From Suilimivivens sp963618065 (lineage in GTDB: Bacteria; Bacillota; Clostridia; Lachnospirales; Lachnospiraceae), in the NCBI GenBank assembly GCA_963618065.1, contig CAVERH010000018.1, forward strand, positions 1 through 53,043: a DNA stretch of 53,043 nt, given 5' to 3'. Positions 16,265 through 23,169 of this stretch are shown piece by piece (the stretch's first letter is position 1; the number at the start of each line of letters is the position of its first letter). The translations under genes and the position numbers were made by a program. The notes beneath the pieces were generated by a model, which had not been told where the DNA came from, searched no databases, and saw only the letters and a program-made list of their open reading frames with translations.

Positions 16265-17082
16265 AGCGCTACCCCCGCATCAATATTGTCCTGTACCTGT
16301 TCGTAAAAGCTGGCGATCAGCTTCCGGTGAAGCTTTTCATAGCCCTGTGTTCCGATCAGGTCATCGCGTTTTCTCGGATGAGGAAGCTCTACCGGAAGAA
16401 TACTCCGGATTTTTCCCGGTTCCATTACCACAATCCGGTCTGCAAGCAGAATAGCCTCATCAATATCATGTGTGACGAAAACCACGGTTTTCTTATGTGT
16501 TGTGCAAAGAGAAGAAACCAGTTCCTGCAGCTCCAGGCGTAGCTTCGGGTCAATCGCTCCAAAGGGCTCATCCAAAAGAAGCACATCCGATTCAAGTGCC
16601 AGTGCGCGTGCAACCGCAACTCTCTGCTTCATTCCACCGCTTAACTGGTTCGGATATTTATCTCGGGCTGCTGCCAGTCCTACGCTGCGGAGATATCCTT
16701 CCGCTTTCTCTTCCCGTTCCTTCTTTGAATACTTCTTTCCGCTCTGCTTAATACCAAACAGGATATTTCCCTTTGCAGTCAGCCACGGAAAAAGCGAATA
16801 CTGCTGGAAAACAACCGCACGATCCGGTCCAGGTCCTGCAATCGGCTTTCCATCCAACAGAATTTTGCCGGACTTTGCCTTATTCAAACCGTTCAGGAGT
16901 CCTAAAAGAGTGGACTTTCCACATCCTGAGGAACCTAAGATACAGATGAATTCGCCCTCTTTAATCGAAAGATTGATATGATCGAGAGCTGCAAAGGAGC
17001 TCTTCTTATCCACATAATCGAAGCAGACATCCTTCACCTCTATTTTGTTCTGAGTATGTACGGTTTCTTCCTGTATGCTCAT
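16261..17082 (-). CDS. Sulfonate/nitrate/taurine-type ABC transporter ATPase
   Basis: A 273-residue SsuB/TauB-type ATPase: Walker A GSSGCGKST, signature LSGGMKQR, Walker B LLLDEPFGAID, H-loop VTHDIDEA. The start at 17082 is chosen for GGAG eight bases upstream. The 110-base gap to cysK upstream contains a truncated repeat element (17137-17207), so this gene may be read through from the operon or from its own weak promoter. Confidence 0.94.
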   Translation of the reverse strand: MSIQEETVHTQNKIEVKDVCFDYVDKKSSFAALDHINLSIKEGEFICILGSSGCGKSTLLGLLNGLNKAKSGKILLDGKPIAGPGPDRAVVFQQYSLFPWLTAKGNILFGIKQSGKKYSKKEREEKAEGYLRSVGLAAARDKYPNQLSGGMKQRVAVARALALESDVLLLDEPFGAIDPKLRLELQELVSSLCTTHKKTVVFVTHDIDEAILLADRIVVMEPGKIRSILPVELPHPRKRDDLIGTQGYEKLHRKLIASFYEQVQDNIDAGVAL

Positions 17083-17136
17083 TCCCTGAACTCCTTTTGC
17101 AAACATTGTTTCATAATATAGCTTTACTCTAAATAC

Positions 17137-17207
17137 GTAACTATTCAGAACCCCATTCGTAAAACCGTTGCTAACGGAATTTACGTTTTACTCATGTGGT
17201 TGCTTCG
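17137..17207. repeat. Truncated copy of the AACTATTCAGA inverted-repeat element
   Basis: About 71 bases starting GTAACTATTCAGAACCCC match one end of the element at 24175-24313 in opposite orientation (shared blocks ATTCGTAAAACCG, GTTTTACTCATGTGGTT and CTTCG). The copy breaks off inside the end of cysK and supplies its last codons and stop. Only one terminal repeat remains, so it cannot move by itself. Confidence 0.75.
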
Positions 17208-18130
17208 TCGTACACCGGTTCTGATAAGTATTTCTCTCCGCTGTCCGGTATAATAACGACAATCCGCTTTCCTCTGTTTTCCGGGCGTTTCGCTAAGACC
17301 TCTGCCGCATAGAGTGCCGCACCGGAGGAAATTCCTGCCAGAATCGCATCCTCTCTTGCAAGAAGACGGGCAGCATCATAAGCCTGCTGCGTGGTAACCG
17401 GAATGACTTCATCATAAATGTCAATATCCAGTGTCCGCGGCACGAATCCGGCTCCGATTCCCTGAAGCTTATGTGATCCGGCTTTTCCTTCGGACAACAC
17501 CGGCGAATCCTTCGGCTCGACGGCAGCCACCTGAATATCGGGGTTTTGTTCCTTCAGATATCGTCCTGCTCCGGAAAGTGTTCCACCGGTTCCGACACCG
17601 GCAACCAGGATATCCACATCCCCGTCGGTATCCTTCCAGATTTCCGGTCCGGTTGTTTTATAGTGTGCAAGAGGATTGGCATCATTGGTGAACTGTCCCG
17701 GAATAAAGCTATGGGGAATTTCCTCTGCAAGCTCATTCGCCTTTGCAATGGCCCCCTTCATTCCCAGCTTTCCATCGGTCAGAACAAGCTCTGCTCCGTA
17801 AGCCTTCAGAATGTTTCTCCGCTCTATGCTCATGGTATCCGGCATAACAATAATTGTCCGGATTCCCTTTTCTGCGGCTACTGCGGCAAGTCCGATTCCG
17901 GTATTGCCACTTGTCGGTTCAATGATGACGGAATCTCTTTTCAGAAGTCCTTTTTCCTGTGCATCCAGCAGCATGTAAAGTGCTACCCGATCCTTTACGC
18001 TGCCCGCCGGATTAAAATATTCAAGCTTTGCTAAAAGCTCTGCATCCAGTTTCTTTTCCTTCTGATATCCATTCAGCCGCACAAGCGGTGTATTTCCGAT
18101 CAAGTCGGAAGCCTTTTCAAATACCTTCAT
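17192..18130 (-). CDS. cysK: Cysteine synthase (O-acetylserine sulfhydrylase)
   Basis: A 312-residue PLP enzyme that makes cysteine from O-acetylserine and sulfide. NPAGSVKDR carries the PLP lysine (Lys46), PTSGNTGIG binds the substrate carboxylate, GTGGTLSG holds the PLP phosphate, and PDSGEKYLS is near the end. All are canonical. The start at 18130 is typical (MKVFEKASDLIGNTPLVRL) and has GAGG upstream; the frame continues open upstream into the GST-like gene without a better site. Its final residues come from the repeat element at 17137-17207. Confidence 0.95.
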   Translation of the reverse strand: MKVFEKASDLIGNTPLVRLNGYQKEKKLDAELLAKLEYFNPAGSVKDRVALYMLLDAQEKGLLKRDSVIIEPTSGNTGIGLAAVAAEKGIRTIIVMPDTMSIERRNILKAYGAELVLTDGKLGMKGAIAKANELAEEIPHSFIPGQFTNDANPLAHYKTTGPEIWKDTDGDVDILVAGVGTGGTLSGAGRYLKEQNPDIQVAAVEPKDSPVLSEGKAGSHKLQGIGAGFVPRTLDIDIYDEVIPVTTQQAYDAARLLAREDAILAGISSGAALYAAEVLAKRPENRGKRIVVIIPDSGEKYLSEPVYDEATT

Positions 18131-18156
18131 AGCCTGTTCCTCTTTTTTCGTTTTTA

Positions 18157-19368
18157 CTAATCTCTCAGTTTTGATTCGATCGGATTGATGGAAGCATCCG
18201 TAGAAAGAGTACGCTCCATCGAATTCCGGTCTGCCCAGTTCCCGGAATTCCATTTTGTGGTGGAAATCACGGACTGATAATCTTCTACGCTCTCACCTTC
18301 CGGATGTTTCTTAAATACGTTCTCCGGATCCCTGGATAATGCTTTTCTTGATCCATCTGCTGCCCACAGCTTCTCATAAGGAACCTGGGAAGCAATACGC
18401 TTCGGATAGCTTGCGAAAATTCCCTTAGCATCATTCTTGGGAAACTCAAAGAAGGTATACTTCTTAAATACCGGGAGACTGAACAGATCCTTCACATATC
18501 CCCAGAGGTTCTTATATTCCGTGATTCTCTTTTTCATCGGTCCGATGTTATGATAATAGCTTGTCTCCCAACGGACAAGTGTCACATAAAGCCGGACATC
18601 TGAATCGGTGATATAATCTCCAAACAGGAAACGGTTCTCTGATAGTCTCTGATCCAGCTTTTCCACGGAATCAAAGAAATCCTGATAAGCCTCATCGTAG
18701 GCTTCCCATGACTGGCAGAAGGCCATCCGGTAATGTCCATTGTTTACGGTTGGGAAAAGCCAGTCATTAAATTCATCAATCTCCCTGCGGTACTTCACCG
18801 GATAAAGATCCGGGGCATCGACCGGCTGGAATTCCCGGAACTGTACCTCAATATAATTCGTCAGTCTATGATAGTCGTTATTGACTGCCTTCTTTTCCTT
18901 CACATCCACAAACGTGGGGGTGGTTGCTCTTCCTGTAAATTCCGGATTGGCATTCTTATAAAACTCACTTAAGAAATGTGCTCCGCAGATCGGATCCCTG
19001 AAATCCTTCTGATCGGCAAATCCATGTCCATAAATATTGGACTGACCGGAATGGGAGGTTGCAACATCACCAATCACATCGGTAAGTCCCAGAATATCAC
19101 GTACAATCACAGGACGGTTTGACCAGTGGCATCCATGTGCCCAGTAAATCGCATAACGATTGGCTTCTGCCCTGAGATCATTTACTCCTTCTCCAAACGG
19201 CTTAATAAATGCATTCGGCTGACGAATGAAAGCACCTCGGTCATCAATCTCTGATTTCGTTTCTTTCGGTCTTGGCGCTACACCTGCCTCCTTTGCAAAC
19301 TGCTCTGCCAGCTCATCGGTATACACCGCCTGTTCTTCTGTTCTGAATAATCCACATGCATTTGCCAT
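18157..19368 (-). CDS. Glutathione-transferase-like protein of the Xi/YqjG family
   Basis: A 403-residue protein of the glutathionyl-hydroquinone reductase (Xi-class GST, YqjG/ECM4) family. The thioredoxin-like domain holds RYAIYWAHGCHWSNRPVI with Cys80 at the catalytic place, though CPWAHR of classic members is CHWSNR here. The all-helical C-terminal domain begins near residue 195 (FNDWLFPTVNNG) and includes FLFGDYITDSDVRLYVTLVR. It lies between two cysteine synthase genes, and typical clostridia make no glutathione. I infer thiol-dependent cleavage of an organosulfur compound to feed sulfur to CysK; the reaction itself is unknown. Confidence 0.85.
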   Translation of the reverse strand: MANACGLFRTEEQAVYTDELAEQFAKEAGVAPRPKETKSEIDDRGAFIRQPNAFIKPFGEGVNDLRAEANRYAIYWAHGCHWSNRPVIVRDILGLTDVIGDVATSHSGQSNIYGHGFADQKDFRDPICGAHFLSEFYKNANPEFTGRATTPTFVDVKEKKAVNNDYHRLTNYIEVQFREFQPVDAPDLYPVKYRREIDEFNDWLFPTVNNGHYRMAFCQSWEAYDEAYQDFFDSVEKLDQRLSENRFLFGDYITDSDVRLYVTLVRWETSYYHNIGPMKKRITEYKNLWGYVKDLFSLPVFKKYTFFEFPKNDAKGIFASYPKRIASQVPYEKLWAADGSRKALSRDPENVFKKHPEGESVEDYQSVISTTKWNSGNWADRNSMERTLSTDASINPIESKLRD

Positions 19369-19370
19369 GA

Positions 19371-20306
19371 TTACGCCTCCTCATCATATAAGTCACTGGA
19401 AAGATATTTGTTTCCATTATCCGGGAAAAGCACCACAATGTTCTTTCCCTTGTTTTCCGGCCGTTTTGCCAGCTCTACTGCCGCCCAGAGCGCTGCTCCC
19501 GAAGAAATTCCGATCAGCAGACCTTCCTTTTTCGGACAAAGCCTTGTGTATCGGTATGCATCCTCATCGGAGCAAAGCAGGATCTCTTTATAAAGATCAA
19601 GCTCAGTAATCGGACAGATGACTCCGCCGCCGATTCCCTGAATCTTATGCGGCCCCGGCTGCCCTCCGTTTAAAACAGGACATCCTTTGGGTTCCACTCC
19701 GTAAATTTCAATTTCCGGATTCTGGCTTTTCAAGAATCTTCCGATTCCACCGCTTGTACCACTGGTTCCGACTGTTGCTACGAACAGATCCACCTTTCCA
19801 TCCAGATCCTTCCAGATTTCCGGTCCGGTATGTAAAATATGAGCTTCCGGATGATGCGGATTTTCGCCCTGTGCAGGACGAAAAGCCCCTTCCTCTTCTT
19901 CAATTTCCTTTGCTCTTCCTCCAGCCCGTCCAAAGCCTTCGTTCTTTGGCGTAAGCTCCACCTCTGCTCCATAAGCTTTCAGGATCTTGATCTTTTCCGC
20001 ACTCGTTCCTTCCTGCATGCAGATTGTAGCATGATAGTTTTTGACAGCAGATACAAGCGCGATTCCAATTCCGGTATTTCCGCTTGTTCCTTCAACAATC
20101 TTTCCACCCGGCTTTAGCTTTCCATCTTTCTCTGCCGCCTCAATCATATTAAGAGCCGCCCGGTCTTTGACACTTCCACCGGGATTAAAACCTTCTGCCT
20201 TTGCATAAATACTGGCTTCCAGTCCTTCCTCTTCTTCGATTTTATGTAAGTGCAGAATCGGCGTATTACCGATCAGCTGTATCACATTGTCATATATCTT
20301 TCCCAT
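19371..20306 (-). CDS. Divergent cysteine synthase-like PLP enzyme
   Basis: A 311-residue paralogue of CysK. The PLP lysine is Lys47 (NPGGSVKDR), but other active-site motifs differ: EGTSGNTG in place of EPTSGNTG, VGTSGTSGG for the phosphate loop, FPDNGNKYLS near the end, and an unusual EEEEGAFRPAQGENPHHPEA loop. It may use a substrate other than O-acetylserine or another sulfur donor (as CysM, cystathionine synthase or sulfonate-forming relatives do). Start at 20306 (MGKIYDNVIQLIGNTP) has AGAGG nine bases upstream; an ATG three codons earlier touches the ribosome site. Two bases separate it from the GST-like gene. Confidence 0.88.
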   Translation of the reverse strand: MGKIYDNVIQLIGNTPILHLHKIEEEEGLEASIYAKAEGFNPGGSVKDRAALNMIEAAEKDGKLKPGGKIVEGTSGNTGIGIALVSAVKNYHATICMQEGTSAEKIKILKAYGAEVELTPKNEGFGRAGGRAKEIEEEEGAFRPAQGENPHHPEAHILHTGPEIWKDLDGKVDLFVATVGTSGTSGGIGRFLKSQNPEIEIYGVEPKGCPVLNGGQPGPHKIQGIGGGVICPITELDLYKEILLCSDEDAYRYTRLCPKKEGLLIGISSGAALWAAVELAKRPENKGKNIVVLFPDNGNKYLSSDLYDEEA

Positions 20307-20365
20307 GCCATTCATCCTCTGGATTTCGATTTTGGTTTCTGCCTGATCATTTCCGTAACAGTTCC

Positions 20366-21604
20366 TTAGTTATCTGTATTGAATTGCTCTAACAGCGCTG
20401 CATAGAATGTATTGTCCGGATTATCTGCAGCTAAGGCTGTAATTGCATCACCGTATACCGAAGCATCTACATTCTGCTTGATATCATAGGTGGCAAAATC
20501 AATACCTGCACTCTGTAAAAGTCCGGAGTTGTTCGCTGCCTCCACATATTTCACAATTCCTGCTGTATTCGGATCTGTTGCATATTTGGTAACACCACCG
20601 TAAAGGTAAGTATCTACATAATCGGTTTCTTTTCCTGACCAGGATGCTACAATATTCACAACATCCTGTCTCACAGTATCGTCAATTTCACCCTGCTTAT
20701 AATATTCAAAAGCACGGATTCTTGCTTTTTCGTAAGCAACAAAGGCATCCTTCCTGTCAGCAAGTCTTGCCTTTGAAGTTACTTCACGGCAGCATACGTA
20801 ATTTTCCTGAAGATCTCCTGCTTTCGCTACAACCTCAAGATCATAAGCATCTGCATAAAGGAGTGCATATTCAAGAGGTAAGAAAGCAAGATTTACTTCC
20901 TCCTTCTGAACCGCCTGTGCAACGGCTGTCTGATCCGCATAGTATGCAATGTTTCCGGTTGACTCATCTTCAATTGCGGTGATCTCATCTTCTGCCACAC
21001 CGTTATCCAAGAGATATTGTCTGGTGATCACCCATGCTGCTTCGTTTCTCTGTAAGCCAAGCTTTGCACTCTTTACAGCGTCAAAATTTAATACCGTTTC
21101 TGCATCCTTGTACTGATCTGCACTTCCCTTTTTCGCAATGATTGCACCGCCTTCTACAGCCGTTCCACCGATTACGGTAAGATCATATCCGGATCCGATT
21201 GCCTGAAGATCAGCCACAAAGCCTGTGGTCAGAATATCCAGATTGCCGTCTGCGGAATTAATGGCAGTAAGCGCGTCCATTCCTCCAAGGTTTACTTCTT
21301 CAACGGTTACGCCCTCTTCCTTAAAGTAACCAAGCTGCTGTGCAAGGATATCAATGGCGATGCGGATGTTTCCTGTCGGGAACGATACATAAAGCGTTCC
21401 ATAATCCTTCGCCTCAGTAGTCTCTGCTGCCGCATCCTGTGTATCTGCATCATCAGCTTCCGTTTCTGCTGCGGTAGCGGTATTGTTATCCGTTGCAGCT
21501 TCTGCTGATGTATCTGCTGCGATGGTTCCTGTCTGTCCGCATCCGGCAAGGGCTCCCACTGCAATTGCTGCTGTAAGTATTACACTCCATAATTTCTTTC
21601 TCAT
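20366..21604 (-). CDS. Sulfonate/nitrate/taurine-type substrate-binding lipoprotein
   Basis: A 412-residue NMT1/SsuA-type binding protein. The lipoprotein signal ends at Cys22 (VGALAGC), followed by an Ala/Thr/Asp/Glu-rich linker (about 25-65). The domain begins TLYVSFPTGNIRIAIDILAQQLGYFKEEG, with GGMDALTAINSADGNLDI, a pattern typical of the family. It is the first structural gene after the cysteine-rich leader and attenuator. The ligand is probably an organosulfur compound given the neighbouring cysteine genes, but it could be another small anion. Confidence 0.9.
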   Translation of the reverse strand: MRKKLWSVILTAAIAVGALAGCGQTGTIAADTSAEAATDNNTATAAETEADDADTQDAAAETTEAKDYGTLYVSFPTGNIRIAIDILAQQLGYFKEEGVTVEEVNLGGMDALTAINSADGNLDILTTGFVADLQAIGSGYDLTVIGGTAVEGGAIIAKKGSADQYKDAETVLNFDAVKSAKLGLQRNEAAWVITRQYLLDNGVAEDEITAIEDESTGNIAYYADQTAVAQAVQKEEVNLAFLPLEYALLYADAYDLEVVAKAGDLQENYVCCREVTSKARLADRKDAFVAYEKARIRAFEYYKQGEIDDTVRQDVVNIVASWSGKETDYVDTYLYGGVTKYATDPNTAGIVKYVEAANNSGLLQSAGIDFATYDIKQNVDASVYGDAITALAADNPDNTFYAALLEQFNTDN

Positions 21605-21651
21605 AATCTGTCTCCTCTATAGTTCTGATTGATTTTCTTCTGCTTTACATA

Positions 21652-21697
21652 TAAACTCAATCTGCGCCTCTAGCTTGCTTTCGTTAAGTGCTCTACA
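21652..21697. repeat. 46-bp direct repeat, copy 1
   Basis: This stretch, in the leader of the binding-protein gene, matches 22207-22252 over 46 bases with about five differences (shared TAGCTTGCTTTC and TTAAGTGCTCTACA). A weaker third copy lies at 22152-22192. The strong copies flank the whole promoter/leader/attenuator unit. Function unknown. Confidence 0.7.
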
Positions 21698-21701
21698 AAA
21701 T

Positions 21702-21735
21702 ACGCCCGGTAAGTAATTATTTTACTCCCGGGCGT
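21702..21735 (-). terminator. Attenuator terminator hairpin of the cysteine leader
   Basis: On the minus strand ACGCCCGG (21728-21735) pairs with CCGGGCGT (21702-21709), and AGTAA with TTACT inside, giving a stem of about 13 pairs with a small internal loop, followed by TATTTTG. The U-tract is short, so termination may be partial. The upstream arm can alternatively pair with 21811-21820 within the leader reading frame. Confidence 0.65.
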
Positions 21736-21820
21736 CTGACACATGATCATATAGGATAATCATAACCTTTAAGATGCACAACAAATGAGTCTACATCGGT
21801 GCCAGGTTACCGCCCGGGAG
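21725..21820 (-). promoter_or_regulatory. Alternative antiterminator pairing in the cysteine leader
   Basis: CTCCCGGGCG (21811-21820, minus strand) is perfectly complementary to CGCCCGGGAG (21725-21734, minus strand), 10 bp. The second arm is the same sequence that forms the left side of the terminator at 21702-21735, so the two structures exclude each other. The first arm lies inside the leader peptide frame just after its first group of Cys codons. Confidence 0.65.
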
Positions 21821-21876
21821 AAAAACATTCGACACATACAGTTCATACAGTTCTGACCAGTCATCATGTTTCTCAT
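21769..21876 (-). CDS. Cysteine-rich leader peptide (35 residues)
   Basis: A short frame with an excellent ribosome site (AAAGGAG, 8 bases before ATG 21876) encodes 35 residues with six Cys: positions 10, 13, 15 (NCMNCMCR) and 28, 32, 33 (RCRLICC). All six use TGT. It precedes the sulfur/cysteine operon by about 165 bases, and the RNA after the first Cys cluster can form either an antiterminator or a terminator. This is the logic of classical leader-peptide attenuation, with charged Cys-tRNA as the signal: stalling at Cys codons would leave 21811-21820 free and allow read-through. Cys leader peptides are known in Actinobacteria; in this group I know of no described example. Confidence 0.7.
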   Translation of the reverse strand: MRNMMTGQNCMNCMCRMFFSRAVTWHRCRLICCAS

Positions 21877-22012
21877 CTGCGTTGCTCCTTTCGTTCTGTT
21901 ACTGTTCTCTCGTACCTCGTTCCAGTAACTTCTTCCAGTAACTTCGTTCTCTCTTTGTTGTACCCATCATACTACAGAATTGGCAGGTTGAAAATTTCAT
22001 AGAATTAATTGT

Positions 22013-22037
22013 GTGTGATAAGTTGTTCTTATCACAC
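22013..22037. promoter_or_regulatory. LysR-type operator upstream of the sulfur operon
   Basis: GTGTGATAAG (22013-22022) and CTTATCACAC (22028-22037) form a perfect 10-bp inverted repeat around five bases, containing the T-N11-A pattern of LysR sites. On the minus strand it lies about 140 bases upstream of the leader peptide start. A possible promoter (TATGAT near 21964-21969, weak -35) follows it. The LysR regulator encoded just upstream is the natural candidate to bind it. Confidence 0.55.
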
Positions 22038-22083
22038 TCAAAAATGATTCTCCGGATCATTTTCTCATATGCATGGCAAAGAA

Positions 22084-22109
22084 GAGCAAGCCACTATTTT
22101 GGCTTGCTC
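22084..22109 (-). terminator. Terminator after the LysR gene
   Basis: GAGCAAGCC (22084-22092) and GGCTTGCTC (22101-22109) form a 9-bp stem with an 8-base loop; the minus-strand RNA continues with UCUUCUUUG. It separates the LysR transcript from the sulfur operon. A second small dyad (AAAATGAT...ATCATTTT) lies next to it, near 22040-22063. Confidence 0.6.
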
Positions 22110-22206
22110 CTCATTTAACTTCTATATATGATCTACATGTACCTGCTTCACTAAATTCAAACTTCGCTCTGCTCGTTCTCATTAAGTGTCCAGGTACCGT
22201 TCGCAC

Positions 22207-22252
22207 TAAACTCAAGCTGCGCTCTTAGCTTGCTTTCATTAAGTGCTCTACA
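22207..22252. repeat. 46-bp direct repeat, copy 2
   Basis: Partner of 21652-21697. It overlaps the last two codons and stop of the LysR gene. A diverged copy (22152-22192) lies 14 bases downstream on the minus strand, so here the unit is nearly tandem. Confidence 0.65.
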
Positions 22253-23156
22253 TGGTCTCCCGATACTTTAGTAGTTCCTCAATATAAGCCTCCCCATATC
22301 TGGACAAACTGCTTCCCTTCCGGGTGATATAACCAATCGTGAGCGGATCCTCTTCTTTCAGCTTAATCGACACAAGTCCCTGTAAAATAGCGTCTTCGCT
22401 CGACAGCATTCCGCATCCGACCGAATATCCAAGAAGCTCTGCCATGATTTCCATCGTGGTTGCGCGGTCGTCCGTCTTAATCATTTTTTCGAAGTCATAG
22501 TCCGACATCGCTTCCTCGGTAAGATAAAAGTTACTGTCATCACTCTGGTCGAAAGCAATACAGGGATAATCCTTCAGCTCCTCCAGTGAAATTTCCTTCC
22601 GGGCTGCAAAGGGGTGCTTCTTCCATAAATAAGCATAGGTTTCTCTTCGCATCAACGGAACAAATTCTAATTGAAATTCCCTGAACAGTTTCTTAATTAC
22701 GGCTTCGTTCGCTCCCGAATAGGAAACGATTCCGACCTCACTCTTCATATCCCGGACATTTTCAAGCACCTCGTTGGTCTTCGTTTCATGTATCGAAAAG
22801 ACGTATTTATCCGGGCCAAACTTACGGATCACGTTGGTAAACGAACGGATGGCAAAATTATAGTGCTGCGTGGAGACGGAAAACTGCTCCTTGTCCTTAT
22901 TGCGCGACAAATAACGATCCTCCAGAATTTCATACTGTCCAAGTACCTTTTTCGCATAGGTAATAAACTCACGTCCGGCATCCGTGAGCCCGATTCCACG
23001 ATTACTTCTTTCAAATAACACAATCCCAAGCTCGTTTTCCAATTCGCTGATGCTTAAGGAAAGCGCAGGCTGCGAGATATACAATTTCATTGCTGCTTCC
23101 CGTAAAGAAGCAGAACTGGCAACTGTAAGAACATATTTAAGCTGATTCATATTCAT
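22248..23156 (-). CDS. LysR-family regulator, probably of the sulfur operon
   Basis: A 302-residue LysR-type regulator: helix-turn-helix AAMKLYISQPALSLSISELE (residues about 20-40), LFERSNRGIGLTDAG, then an effector domain (about 90-295). The start at 23156 (MNMNQLKYVLTVASSASLREA) has GGAG ten bases upstream; the second Met (23150) is also possible. It lies directly upstream of the sulfur operon in the same direction, and a dyad with the LysR T-N11-A pattern lies between. By analogy to CysB, CysL and CmbR it may sense O-acetylserine or a sulfur metabolite, but nothing in the sequence names the effector. Confidence 0.9.
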   Translation of the reverse strand: MNMNQLKYVLTVASSASLREAAMKLYISQPALSLSISELENELGIVLFERSNRGIGLTDAGREFITYAKKVLGQYEILEDRYLSRNKDKEQFSVSTQHYNFAIRSFTNVIRKFGPDKYVFSIHETKTNEVLENVRDMKSEVGIVSYSGANEAVIKKLFREFQLEFVPLMRRETYAYLWKKHPFAARKEISLEELKDYPCIAFDQSDDSNFYLTEEAMSDYDFEKMIKTDDRATTMEIMAELLGYSVGCGMLSSEDAILQGLVSIKLKEEDPLTIGYITRKGSSLSRYGEAYIEELLKYRETM

Positions 23157-23169
23157 AGACCGTGATCTC

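Noticed and set aside
21769..21876. T-box or S-box riboswitch as the explanation for the leader before the sulfur operon
   Set aside because: The plus-strand GGTTACCGCC looked briefly like a T-box end but is on the wrong strand for any gene. On the minus strand I found no S-box core and no T-box specifier stem. The coding signal with a strong ribosome site explains the leader better.
22011..22040. Intrinsic terminator at the GTGTGATAAG dyad
   Set aside because: The 10-bp stem is not GC-rich and is not followed by a T-run on either strand. Its symmetry and place fit an operator better.
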